Source of the DNA: Anaerolineaceae bacterium
GTDB lineage: Bacteria > Chloroflexota > Anaerolineae > Anaerolineales > Anaerolineaceae
DNA: 17,822 nucleotides
Direction: 5' to 3'
NCBI GenBank assembly: GCA_003501835.1
Contig: DNOU01000044.1
Span: forward strand, 1-17,822
This document shows positions 6,913 to 13,943 of the stretch, one piece after another. How positions within the stretch are numbered: the stretch's first letter is position 1; each line of letters opens with the position of its first letter. The notes beneath the pieces were generated by a model. That model was given only the letters and a program-made list of their open reading frames with translations, ran no database searches and was not told the DNA's origin. The position numbers and the translations under genes were made by a program.

Positions 6913-8553
6913 CTACCAATACCACCGGTAATCCGCATCATCCCATGTCCCTTCATCATCCCACACCACAAACTTCAACACATCCACCGCCGCCCGCTTC
7001 AAAAACCACGTAAACTTCACCAGCGTTCCCGGCCCATCATTCGCACCAATATCTGTCCACTCCATCCCCTGGATAAAATACGCCTCACTGATCCCGCTCA
7101 TCTGCTCTGGAATCAAAACCCGGTTCCCAAGGTCTGCCCCCAGGAACAGGCTCTTCAACATATTCGTCGAAGACAAAAACGTCACCTTCCGGATCTCCGA
7201 TGCAGGCTCCATCACACCCGCAAGCACCGTCAGGCTGAACACATCCGCTGCCAGTGGATCCTCCTGGTAAGGAGCATCGATCACCAGCTCGATCGTCCCG
7301 TAAGCCAGCTCACTCGCCGCATTACTGATCGTCTTCGTGATCTTGTCGTAAATCCGCACGCCCGTCCCGCGTGCCTGCAAGTACACATACCCCTTACTTG
7401 CCCCATTATTCGTGATCTCGAATTCGATCCCCTCCACACCGGCCGTGTAAGAAACAACCAGGTCGCTTGTCAGGTCCGTCCCGCTTCCATCCTGGTTGGC
7501 GGTCATAATGTAATCCGTTCCCGATGCCAGCGGAGTGATTGCAGCCGCTGAAACCTTCGTCCCGCCTGCATCCTGGTCACGGTATGTCAGCTTGATCCCG
7601 CTCTTCGTCTCCCCTGCACCCAGCTCGATCCTTGATTGCGTCACACACAGCGTCCCCGCAAACGTTTCCTTTGGATACACCGTATAAGATACCCGCGTTG
7701 CCAGGTTGGCGCCGTGCACAACCTCCATATCCGCAAAAGCGCCGCTCAGGTTCATCTCCACCACATCATCGATCAGGATTTCAACCCCATCCTCATCCAG
7801 AACCTCAAGCCCATCCTCATCCAGCAGATACCCGCATTCATCCAGCGCAGCAGAAACAGCTGTCAAAGCTGTAATACTGTCCCTGTGCCCGTATGCCTCC
7901 CACACCAGCTGCTCATCCGATACCCGGTTATGCCTCAGATACAGGTACCCGCGCTCGCTTGCGCATATCTTCTGAAACTCGCTCATCGCAGTCGTGAACG
8001 CCCGCACCGTGTCGAACACCGAAGTAAACGTATAAACACCGTTATCAAACAGGGTGGATGCAGGCTGTACCGGCATATTTGCCAGGATCAAATCCAGCGC
8101 CTCATCCCCCCGCTTGCTCGTCGTATATGCCATCAGCTGCAGCCGGTGGATGTTGGCCTGCTGCATCCAGTCATAACACGTCACCTGCACCCGCCGTATC
8201 CCATACAACCCTGGCGCCACCAGGATTCCACCAGGTGCGATCGTACCCCGCCACTTCGGGGTATCTGCCATCCCCTCCATCTTGTAAACCATCCGCACAG
8301 GCAGTCCGGCCTTGAATCCTGCCCGGCAATTCGCGTGTCCTGGGCTGTAATACCCTGCCAGTCCGGCCGAATTCGACATCGAATTATTCAGCTCGAACTT
8401 CAGCGTACCCACCCCGGCCACCCGGTCGGCGTCACTGTTTCCGAAAATACCCGTCTGCACCACCGGCGCTCCCAGCACATCCTCCGTGATATCCGTCCAC
8501 GTGGACCCGTCGAACATTGCCTCGATCGCCATCTGCAGAACGATATTGCTCAT
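6913..8553 (-). CDS. Putative baseplate hub / tail-associated protein downstream of tape measure
   Basis: A 546-residue protein. Its position directly after the tape measure and its makeup are those of siphovirus hub or Gp37-like minor tail proteins, which close the tail tube and carry the fibres. The N-terminus (about 1-130) has WTDITEDVLGAPVVQTGIFG, VGTLKFELNN and RRVQVTCYDWM, a pattern seen in hub proteins in which a curved beta domain describes a coordinate-like segment followed by CxD. Residues 240-262 contain two tandem DEDG units (LLDEDGLEVLDEDGVEIL). The second half repeats beta-rich stretches (GIKLTYRDQDAGGTKVS, YVYLQARGTGVRIYDKI) and ends with MEWTDIG...VKFTWFLKR. The ATG at 8553 overlaps the tape measure stop as ATGA with GAGG 5 bases upstream. 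No enzymatic domain is recognised. A distal tail protein gene (Dit) is not separately visible and may be merged here or absent. Confidence 0.65.
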   Translation of the reverse strand: MSNIVLQMAIEAMFDGSTWTDITEDVLGAPVVQTGIFGNSDADRVAGVGTLKFELNNSMSNSAGLAGYYSPGHANCRAGFKAGLPVRMVYKMEGMADTPKWRGTIAPGGILVAPGLYGIRRVQVTCYDWMQQANIHRLQLMAYTTSKRGDEALDLILANMPVQPASTLFDNGVYTFTSVFDTVRAFTTAMSEFQKICASERGYLYLRHNRVSDEQLVWEAYGHRDSITALTAVSAALDECGYLLDEDGLEVLDEDGVEILIDDVVEMNLSGAFADMEVVHGANLATRVSYTVYPKETFAGTLCVTQSRIELGAGETKSGIKLTYRDQDAGGTKVSAAAITPLASGTDYIMTANQDGSGTDLTSDLVVSYTAGVEGIEFEITNNGASKGYVYLQARGTGVRIYDKITKTISNAASELAYGTIELVIDAPYQEDPLAADVFSLTVLAGVMEPASEIRKVTFLSSTNMLKSLFLGADLGNRVLIPEQMSGISEAYFIQGMEWTDIGANDGPGTLVKFTWFLKRAAVDVLKFVVWDDEGTWDDADYRWYW

Positions 8554-10655
8554 CCCATCCTCTGTGCCACTGCTGTTGCCACCGCCGTTGCGAAGAACCG
8601 CGCCTGGTTTTGCAGCGCCATATCCAGGTCAGCCTGTGTGATCCCGCCGCCCTGTTGTATAGGCTGCATCGTATTGCCCCCCAGCGCCACCAGCCCACTC
8701 TCGCTGATCTGCAAACTGGAGAAGAACTTCGGCAAATACATCGTGTTCAAATCCTGTAATGCCTTCCCGATCCCCACCAGCCCAATCTCGAATGGCGTCG
8801 GGCTGCCTGGTGTAAGCCAGTCCGGTAATTCTAAATTGCGGATCTTGTCCGCCAGGTCCTTGATCCAGCCAACCACCGCCTGTATCTTGCTTCCCAGGCT
8901 GTCAAATGCCGGCCCCAATTTGCCAGAGATCCAATCACCGACCACACCGATCACGTCCCGCAGTACCTCAAAAGCCGGCTGCAGCTTGTCAGCCAGCCAC
9001 CCGAATACTGTCTCCAGCGCCGGTGCCAGCACATTCTGCCATATCCCGGCCAGGGCGGTTACCGCCACCCCAACCACAGCTGATAGCAAATCCGCCAGTG
9101 CCGCAAACAGCGGGAAGATGTTCGCTTGCAGAAAATCCCATACTATCTGCAGCGCCGGCAGGAAAATATCACTCCACATCGCAGATACGATCGAAATTGC
9201 CCCGCCAATTACAACACTCAGCAAATCGCCAATCGCCTGGAACACCGGAATGATGCTCGACTGGATAAAACTCCACACTGCCTGCAAAACAGGCAGGAAC
9301 GTCCCATTCCACCACTCGGTAACTGTTGCAATCGCAGCCGGAATATTCACCTGCAGCCACGCCCACAATTCCTCCAGCGCCGGCTTGATCGACCCTTCCC
9401 ACGCATCTGTCAGCGCCGTCCGGATCCCCATAAAATCGTTCTCCCACGCCAATCGCAATGCAGTAATCGCAGCCGTTACCAGCAAAAACGTCCCGATGAT
9501 CGGTGCCAGGGTAGAAATCAGCGTACCTATCGCCGGCACAATAACCGTCCCGATCGCAATCCCCAGCGCGATTAGAACATCCTGCAGCTTCACATTCTCA
9601 CCCAGCCACTGCATCACCGGCGCCAGCAGTTCACTTACCTTTGCGCCCAGCTCACTGACCTTATCCACAAATCCGCTGAATCTCTCCGCCATCTCCGGCG
9701 GCAGCAGCTCACCCATCAGCGTTTTCAACGCATCCAGCGGGCTCTGCCCGTTCGCGATTGATAGGATAAAGGTCCCAAACGCGCTCGCAATATCCAGCAC
9801 AACCGGGACAACCTTCTCCAGCGCCTTCGTCACCGTCGGCATCACAGACTTCACCAGCCCCGATAATGTTGTCATTACCGTGCTCAAAATAGGTAGAAAC
9901 GCCAGCCCGATCTCATCCTTCGCATTCTGGATATTTACCTTGAACTGTGCAAACTTCGCTGCCGCCTTATCGGTTACATCCGGCATCGCCTCGGTATTCA
10001 CCGCCAGCTTTTCCAGCACCACGTTCATCATCCCGGCTTGCAGCTGCGCCTTCGAAAGCGCCGACTCCTCCACCCCGTACATCTCCGCTGCATTCGCCGT
10101 TGCCTCTGCCAGGCTCACCTGGATACCCAGGTTGTCCAGGATCATCGGGCTCATCCTGCCGACGCCCTTCACCAGCGATTCCATCATGAAGCCCATGTCC
10201 TGCCCGGTTGCCGCCGATACCTTCATCAGGTATTTCATTGCATCCGGCAGCTTGTTCGCAAACTCCAATCCCACCAGCTGCGCTGCCTGGTTATAACTCT
10301 TCATCAGATCGGCATTCGTGATCATCCCGGAACTGCCCTTTTGCAGCGCCTCCAGCATCACATCCCCGCTCGAACCGGCGCTCTCGGCCAGACCCTCAAA
10401 AGCTGCAGCCACACCTTCGATTGGCGCGGCATCGATCGTCAGTTTCCCGATCCCGGCAATACCTGCCGTCAGGATCCCAACCGCAGTACCGATCCCGGCC
10501 AACGCCGCCGTACCGATCGTATGCAAATTCGTCCCGATCGCCTGTACCGCAGCGCCGATCTTTGACCTGGCAGCATCCAGGTCTCCATCCAGCTTTTCCA
10601 TTGTTGCCCGGATGGGAACCTGTGCTTCACCTAATGTGGTTGTGTTGCCTGCCAT
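8550..10655 (-). CDS. Phage tail tape measure protein (TP901-like)
   Basis: A 701-residue protein that sets tail length and is ejected during DNA delivery. It opens with a helical region (TTLGEAQVPIRATMEKLDGD) and a hydrophobic Gly/Ala segment at 43-72. The section about 78-255 (EGVAAAFEGLAESAG, SYNQAAQLVGLEFANKLPDA, MKVSAATGQDMGFMMESLVK, RMSPMILDNLGIQVSLAEA) is characteristic of the TP901 tape-measure domain. A long hydrophobic stretch covers 358-402. Residues 453-565 hold three 45-residue repeats starting FLPVLQAVWSFIQ (453), FLPALQIVWDFLQ (498) and LAPALETVFGWLA (543). At the usual 0.15 nm per residue this predicts a tail near 100 nm, an inference. The ATG has GAGG 5 bases upstream and lies 25 bases inside the end of the chaperone frameshift product, the classic arrangement. 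No lytic domain is recognised. Confidence 0.92.
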   Translation of the reverse strand: MAGNTTTLGEAQVPIRATMEKLDGDLDAARSKIGAAVQAIGTNLHTIGTAALAGIGTAVGILTAGIAGIGKLTIDAAPIEGVAAAFEGLAESAGSSGDVMLEALQKGSSGMITNADLMKSYNQAAQLVGLEFANKLPDAMKYLMKVSAATGQDMGFMMESLVKGVGRMSPMILDNLGIQVSLAEATANAAEMYGVEESALSKAQLQAGMMNVVLEKLAVNTEAMPDVTDKAAAKFAQFKVNIQNAKDEIGLAFLPILSTVMTTLSGLVKSVMPTVTKALEKVVPVVLDIASAFGTFILSIANGQSPLDALKTLMGELLPPEMAERFSGFVDKVSELGAKVSELLAPVMQWLGENVKLQDVLIALGIAIGTVIVPAIGTLISTLAPIIGTFLLVTAAITALRLAWENDFMGIRTALTDAWEGSIKPALEELWAWLQVNIPAAIATVTEWWNGTFLPVLQAVWSFIQSSIIPVFQAIGDLLSVVIGGAISIVSAMWSDIFLPALQIVWDFLQANIFPLFAALADLLSAVVGVAVTALAGIWQNVLAPALETVFGWLADKLQPAFEVLRDVIGVVGDWISGKLGPAFDSLGSKIQAVVGWIKDLADKIRNLELPDWLTPGSPTPFEIGLVGIGKALQDLNTMYLPKFFSSLQISESGLVALGGNTMQPIQQGGGITQADLDMALQNQARFFATAVATAVAQRMG

Positions 10656-11295
10656 TTATGCCTCATCTGATCAAACTCTTTGCGTCTCTCCTCGGCTTCT
10701 TCAGGAGATAACGCCTTCGCTCCAGGCTGTTTCATGAGCGCTTGCAGCGCCGGCATCTTCCGCGCCCTTCCCAGTGCCGCAATATGCCACACTGCCCAGG
10801 CCATCAATCGCTGTTCATGCTCCAGCATCCAAACCGATTCCTCGATCGCCATGTACGTCTCTGCCGGTGTCAGGTCCCAAAACTCCCCGCACCGGATGCC
10901 AGCCTTCAGCGCTTCTTCCAGGAAGCCGTCCCACGAAAAAGGGGCTCCAGCTTCCTGGCTTACGCGTTTTTTGAGCCGTACCCGATCACCTCTGCCACAG
11001 CCGTCATTACCACCGTGGCAACTTCACTGAACCCAGCTTCATCCAGCACATCATACGCATCCTGGATCAAGATCGCCTTACCGCCCAGGTTTGCATCCCG
11101 CCTGGCAGCTTCCATCCCAGCCCGCAGGATCTGCGCCACCTCGGTCACACCGCACGAACTATCCGTGAACCCGTTCGCCAGCGCCAGGATAGACTTCCCG
11201 GTCAGTGCTTCCACATCTGCCAGCGCCCGGTTCGTGAACAGCACCCGCACTTCACCCGATTCAGTCTTGATCACATGTTCACTGCGTGCGCCCAT
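10631..11295 (-). CDS. Tail assembly chaperone, long form made by -1 frameshift (gpG-gpT type)
   Basis: The upstream frame (start 11295) is joined to a second open frame by a -1 slip at the A AAA AAC heptamer at 10972-10966. After the slip the new frame reads KKRVSQEAGAPFSW, then FLEEALKAGIRCGEFWDLT, and is open without a stop to TAG at 10633-10631. It gives a 221-residue product (110 from the first frame, 111 from the second). The second part carries FWDLTPAETYMAIEE and RLMAWAVWHIAALG, the pattern of the T extension of tail chaperones, whose segment spans a Trp-rich helix pair. Only 73 codons of it follow an internal ATG, and that ATG has no Shine-Dalgarno site, so independent translation is unlikely. 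In lambda and many siphoviruses this fused form binds tail tube subunits and the tape measure. Location just before the tape measure supports this strongly. Confidence 0.88.
10918..10972 (-). promoter_or_regulatory. Programmed -1 frameshift signal: A AAA AAC heptamer and stem-loop
   Basis: The coding strand has A AAA AAC at 10972-10966 in the correct phase (TCA AAA AAC). Seven bases (GCGTAAG, containing the zero-frame stop) then precede a perfect 9-bp inverted repeat: CCAGGAAGC at 10958-10950 pairs with GCTTCCTGG at 10926-10918, with a 23-base loop that can add a CCC/GGG inner stem. Heptamer, 5-9 base spacing and stimulatory stem are all present. The signal sits exactly at the junction of two open frames in the tail chaperone position. 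Confidence 0.9.
10960..11295 (-). CDS. Tail assembly chaperone, short form (gpG / GTA-gp10-like)
   Basis: The unshifted 111-residue product. It has TESGEVRVLFTNRALADVEA at about 11-30, a TGKSILALANG helix, EVAQILRAGMEAARRD and a C-terminal GFSEVATVVMTAVAEVIG. This matches the general pattern of small alpha/beta chaperones of the GTA-gp10-like family, which coat the tape measure while the tube assembles and are not in the finished virion. The ATG at 11295 shares one base with the tail tube stop (TAATG), so it is coupled. The stop TAA lies 3 bases after the slippery heptamer, as expected of a frameshift site designed to yield both products. The family name is assigned by eye. Confidence 0.8.
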   Translation of the reverse strand: MGARSEHVIKTESGEVRVLFTNRALADVEALTGKSILALANGFTDSSCGVTEVAQILRAGMEAARRDANLGGKAILIQDAYDVLDEAGFSEVATVVMTAVAEVIGYGSKNA

Positions 11296-11702
11296 TAGCT
11301 GCCTACCACAGTCCAGGTGCCGTCGATCGTCAGCGCAATCGAGATCGTTGCCTCTGCCTGGTCTGGCATCGCCTCAGACATGCTCGTGATCAGTGCCGAA
11401 GCCGTTTCGACCGTCACATTGTCCACCTCTTTCGCCACCAGGATCAGCTCACCATCCCGCATTGCATTCTGCAGCGCGATAAAAGCTGCCTCGCTGGGAA
11501 CATACAGCGCATCCAGGGTGATCGAAGCGCCATACCGTCCGGGCAGAACCCGCTTTGCCCGGCTGTCCTTCGAAGAGACATCAATCTCTTCGGTCGTTTC
11601 CTCGAAGGAAACGTCACGCTGGCTGCCAACCGCCTCATACGACGGCACCAGTTCAGTGCCTGTATTTACCAGCAACAACACATCAGTACCATTCATTGCC
11701 AT
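11295..11702 (-). CDS. Major tail tube protein (TP901-1/phi13-like family)
   Basis: A 135-residue protein forming the tail tube. The pattern MNGTDVLLLVNTGTELVPSY (residues 3-22), then VGSQRDVSFEETTEEIDVSS, DSRAKRVLPGRYGASITLDALYV, and a Thr/Ile-rich C-terminus is the one shown by TP901-1-type major tail proteins: a cargo-like description of the tube fold, with a DVS.k.....e.lpG...~~itl.~l motif. The length is normal for a single-domain tube protein; no added Ig domain is seen. GGAGG lies 5 bases before the ATG. It is preceded by the tail terminator gene and followed by the tail chaperone with a TAATG overlap. Being the most highly needed tail protein, its strong ribosome site makes sense. Confidence 0.87.
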   Translation of the reverse strand: MAMNGTDVLLLVNTGTELVPSYEAVGSQRDVSFEETTEEIDVSSKDSRAKRVLPGRYGASITLDALYVPSEAAFIALQNAMRDGELILVAKEVDNVTVETASALITSMSEAMPDQAEATISIALTIDGTWTVVGS

Positions 11703-11711
11703 AGGAGCCTC

Positions 11712-12119
11712 CTACAGTTCCTCAAATGTCACCTTCAGGGTGACTATCCGGCCGTAAGCCTCAGCTTCATTCGCGCTTACTGGACCGGTGCATTCCGACC
11801 ATAACCAGATATGATCATCGATCAACAGCGGCTCACGGTGCAGCAAAGCCCGCACCCGCTCCGCAATCGCATCCACAGCCTGGGCACTTCCGGTCGCGCC
11901 CGTATAACACCGAATATCAATCCATGCCGTTCTTCCTCTCGTTGTCTTACTGTCAAACGGTGTCTGCACAGGCACCGCTGCCGCCACAATATAAGGCAGC
12001 ACCGCATCACCGGGCGCTGGATCGATCGTAAAGATTGCCGCATCCCCCTCATACGTCCCCAGCATCGCCGTCAACGTTTTATCCGCCGTCAAAACCTCAT
12101 ACACCGCTTTTGCTATCAT
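11712..12119 (-). CDS. Tail completion / terminator protein (DUF3168, gp17-like)
   Basis: A 135-residue protein of the DUF3168 type. Residues MIAKAVYEVLTADKTLTAML at the N-terminus, then IFTIDPAPGDAVLPYIV, TAWIDIRCYTGATGSAQAVD, IAERVRALLHREPL and a final YGRIVTLKVTFEEL match the family pattern (...A.y..L.ad..l..l.g..Vy....P.....PYvv........W.....~.y........a..ia..v...L......). These proteins cap the tail tube and join it to the head. The ATG at 12119 is preferred to the TTG at 12122 because GAGG lies 4 bases before it. Upstream is a 144-bp spacer with three hairpin repeats, the longest gap in this part of the operon. Confidence 0.82.
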   Translation of the reverse strand: MIAKAVYEVLTADKTLTAMLGTYEGDAAIFTIDPAPGDAVLPYIVAAAVPVQTPFDSKTTRGRTAWIDIRCYTGATGSAQAVDAIAERVRALLHREPLLIDDHIWLWSECTGPVSANEAEAYGRIVTLKVTFEEL

Positions 12120-12130
12120 CAATCCTCTTT

Positions 12131-12254
12131 CCCTCTCCCTTGGGAGAGGTTAGGTGAGGGGCTATCCCCCTCCCCCTCTTTTTCCTCTCCTTGGGGAGAG
12201 GTAAGGTGAGGGGCTATCCCCCTCTCCCAAAGGGAGAGGGTAAGGGGTGAGGGG
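12131..12254 (+). repeat. Three GC-rich hairpin repeats in the spacer before the tail terminator gene
   Basis: Hairpins lie at 12132-12149 (CCTCTCCC, TT, GGGAGAGG), 12184-12201 (CCTCTCC, TTGG, GGAGAGG) and 12220-12240 (CCCTCTCCC, AAA, GGGAGAGGG). Each is followed on the plus strand by a taaGGTGAGGGG or similar tail and then by ctatccccc. The three copies occupy nearly all of 12120-12263, which has no other feature. They are in the same orientation as all other copies. Confidence 0.88.
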
Positions 12255-12263
12255 TCTTGGGAC

Positions 12264-12629
12264 CTAATCCCCCAGCATCCCAACAATTTCCCGCTCATTA
12301 TCGAACACCGCCGGTCTCAAAAACGGGTGCGCAGCAGCCGTAGAACTGCCAGTCTCAATATAAAACCCATGATGAGTCTGCCCTTCCTTCCCAATCTTCA
12401 TTCCAACGCTGATAACTACCTCATTCACCTCATCTTCAACCTTATTTGTCAGAATATAAGAAGATAAATAACTCCGGTAATTGATATCTCGCTTCGTATC
12501 AGGATCACCAATTGCATCCAGGCGCCGCCTGGCTTCTGTTTCCACGAACTTGCCAACATCACCCGCACGGCTCAAAAGCACATCCTTCACCATCCGCTTC
12601 ACATTCGCCGGCTGCCACTTCGTGATCAT
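12264..12629 (-). CDS. HK97 gp10-like minor tail / head-tail joining protein
   Basis: A 121-residue protein of the HK97-gp10-like family. Residues 1-40 form a helix typical of the family (VKRMVKDVLLSRAGDVGKFV, then ETEARRRLDAIGDPDTKRD), and the C-terminal motif HHGFYIETGSSTAAAHPFLRPAVF is diagnostic (family pattern Y..~vEfGT..~...PFlrPA). The protein acts at the head-tail interface, placed between closure and terminator genes as usual. The frame is open back to 12659, but the ATG at 12629 gives an ATGA overlap with the preceding stop, so that start is chosen; the added residues MPGSAEGSAF are probably not translated. Confidence 0.85.
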   Translation of the reverse strand: MITKWQPANVKRMVKDVLLSRAGDVGKFVETEARRRLDAIGDPDTKRDINYRSYLSSYILTNKVEDEVNEVVISVGMKIGKEGQTHHGFYIETGSSTAAAHPFLRPAVFDNEREIVGMLGD

Positions 12630-12961
12630 GAATGCACTTCCTTCTGCACTTCCAGGCAATCGATCTCCAAATGATGCTCCATCAGGCTCGGTTCACGCAC
12701 TGCAATCACATCCACCGTCAATCCGCCGCACGTCACCCGGTCACCCCGCTCGATATCCTCATCCGCCTCAACATACAGCACATGGCTGATATCCCGCTGG
12801 GCTGCAGCTGCAACCTCTTTTTCATTGCTCGATGCCGGCCTGATCCTGCCGTTCACCGTCCCAACGCTGTCATACCCGATCGTGAAACCGCCCTGGCCAT
12901 CGCTTGTGCGGGTCCGGCGTGTTACTGTGAAAACATTATTCAATAACGCAGCAAATACCAT
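12626..12961 (-). CDS. Head closure / head-tail adaptor protein (SPP1 gp16-like, Phage_H_T_join)
   Basis: A 111-residue protein of the phage head-tail joining family. The typical course is visible: N-terminal LLNNVFTVTRRTRTSDGQGGFTIG at about 6-30 (family motif ...~t..r......d..Ggf....), VNGRIRPASSNEKEVAAAAQ at 36-55, SHVLYVEADEDIERGDRV at 59-76, and a closing GLTVDVIAVREPS and LEIDCLEVQKEVHS. It forms a ring below the connector and gates DNA exit. The ATG at 12961 has AGGG 7 bases upstream; the gap to the previous stop is one base. The stop overlaps the next ATG. Confidence 0.88.
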   Translation of the reverse strand: MVFAALLNNVFTVTRRTRTSDGQGGFTIGYDSVGTVNGRIRPASSNEKEVAAAAQRDISHVLYVEADEDIERGDRVTCGGLTVDVIAVREPSLMEHHLEIDCLEVQKEVHS

Positions 12962-12962
12962 C

Positions 12963-13568
12963 TCATTGCCCTATATGCCGGTACCGGTTCAGAATATCTT
13001 TCTCAGACAACAGCAGCATCCTGGCCGCCGAAACACCCATCACACCTTCGCCAACACCTCCGCCAGCCTCACTTGCATATCCGACCTGGTAATCGCCCAG
13101 CGCCATATTCGCCACACCCACAATCCCGTTCTGCTCCTTTGCTCGCAGCCCGGCCTGGTAGATCCTCGATGCCGCCCGTGTGCACACACCCAGAATATCA
13201 TCCGGGAAATCTGCATAACCATGCGTATACATTACCGTTACATTCTGTACCCCTGCCGCCCAGTTCCTGCCAACCCGGTATAAAATCCCGAATTGACCCA
13301 GCTTATAATCGATCGTTGCAGTCAGTGTTACCCCGTTTTCAACAACTGTTGAAACAGACACAACCGGCAACTCAGGCAGGAAAATCTTGCTCCCGCCCGG
13401 GCAATCCAGCGTCAGCACATCATTCTCCGTATACTCCAGCTCCTGGTGACAATAATTCTGGATCGCAGCCGTCGCCTCATCGATCGCACGGGTACACGCC
13501 TGCACCTTGTCCGAATCGCTGATCTCCAGCATCAACAACGCCGCAACATCATCCACCGTACAAAACAT
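12963..13568 (-). CDS. Head-tail connector protein (HK97 gp6-like)
   Basis: A 201-residue protein of the gp6/gp15-like connector type. The family pattern is evident: MFCTVDDVAALLMLEISDSD with VQACTRAIDEATAAIQNYCH at the N-terminus (helices that pack below the portal), ENDVLTLDCPGGSKIFLPELPV in the middle, then VENGVTLTATIDYKLGQFG and VTVMYTHGYADFPDDILGVC, a segment that is close to diagnostic (vtY.~Gy...P.di...c...a...). Longer than HK97 gp6 because of the Gly-rich C-terminus (GYASEAGGGVGEG). It joins the portal ring to the closure ring. GGAGGG precedes the ATG and overlaps the stop TAA of the small gene upstream, leaving no gap. Confidence 0.87.
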   Translation of the reverse strand: MFCTVDDVAALLMLEISDSDKVQACTRAIDEATAAIQNYCHQELEYTENDVLTLDCPGGSKIFLPELPVVSVSTVVENGVTLTATIDYKLGQFGILYRVGRNWAAGVQNVTVMYTHGYADFPDDILGVCTRAASRIYQAGLRAKEQNGIVGVANMALGDYQVGYASEAGGGVGEGVMGVSAARMLLLSEKDILNRYRHIGQ

Positions 13569-13943
13569 TTAACCCTCCATATCTCCCTCTAAAGTCTCCT
13601 TCTCCCTGGGGAGAAGGTCGGGATGAGGGGTTTCGGTCTGGGGTGTGGTTTTTTCCTCATCAACCTGTGTCACTGGAATTGAACCGCCGACCTCACGGTC
13701 TCCGGTTGCACTCCGTTTACGCTTCCTCTTCTCCTCTCCTTCTCCTGTGGGAGAAGGTCGGGATGAGGGGGAGGGTGTGCTCTTCTCCTCCTCCGGCACC
13801 ATCATCTTATTCTCAACCTGAGGCCGCTCCTTCTTCACCAACCCGCGCGCAATCGCATCCCGCTCATACATCTTTACAAAACGACCCGGCCCGATCTGGA
13901 CCTTGATCAATGGCCCGCGCTTCGAATAATCAATCTTTCTCAT
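13569..13943 (-). CDS. Small hypothetical protein with PGRF motif and repeat-derived tail
   Basis: A 124-residue protein. Residues 1-55 look like an ordinary small domain (SKRGPLIKVQIGPGRFVKMY, then ERDAIARGLVKKERPQ). The LIKVQIGPGRFVK segment closely resembles LVKVEIAPGRFAK at the end of the glycosyltransferase encoded just upstream. The rest consists largely of two hairpin repeats read in frame: SSRPSPTGEGEEK (13738-13757 region) and PHPDLLPREKETL (13598-13617 region). Between them lies SATGDREVGGSIPVTQ, encoded by DNA that resembles the T-arm of a tRNA. The start overlaps the glycosyltransferase stop as ATGA. A head-decoration or glycan-related helper role can be guessed but no function is known. 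The repeats may have extended the ORF at the expense of its original C-terminus. Confidence 0.55.
   Translation of the reverse strand: MRKIDYSKRGPLIKVQIGPGRFVKMYERDAIARGLVKKERPQVENKMMVPEEEKSTPSPSSRPSPTGEGEEKRKRKRSATGDREVGGSIPVTQVDEEKTTPQTETPHPDLLPREKETLEGDMEG
13598..13630 (+). repeat. GC-rich hairpin repeat in the 3' end of the small PGRF gene
   Basis: A hairpin at 13598-13617 (CCTTCTCC, CTGG, GGAGAAGG) is followed by TCGGGATGAGGGG. It is read in frame as part of the coding region and belongs to the same subfamily as the copies at 6807, 13738 and 16734. Confidence 0.85.
13738..13770 (+). repeat. GC-rich hairpin repeat in the middle of the small PGRF gene
   Basis: A hairpin at 13738-13757 (CCTTCTCC, TGTG, GGAGAAGG) is followed by TCGGGATGAGGGG, the same tail as the copy 140 bases away. 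On the coding strand it encodes RPSPTGEGE. Confidence 0.85.

Noticed and set aside
7636..10296. Very long plus-strand open frame (886 codons) opposite the hub and tape measure
   Set aside because: It is the complement of strongly supported minus-strand genes. The translation is Arg/His/Pro/Ser/Cys-rich nonsense with no domain pattern, and the frame is open because of codon bias on the true strand.
10631..10852. Independent 73-residue gene before the tape measure
   Set aside because: The same frame is open upstream to the slippery heptamer and contains conserved-looking sequence before the internal ATG, and that ATG has no ribosome site. It is better explained as the frameshift extension of the chaperone.
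13664..13735. tRNA-like string GGTCGGCGGTTCAATTCC on the minus strand
   Set aside because: Only the T-loop consensus is present. The T-stem does not pair (GGCGG against CCAGT), no matching acceptor or D arm lies about 60 bases upstream, and no CCA end is seen, so no tRNA gene is called.
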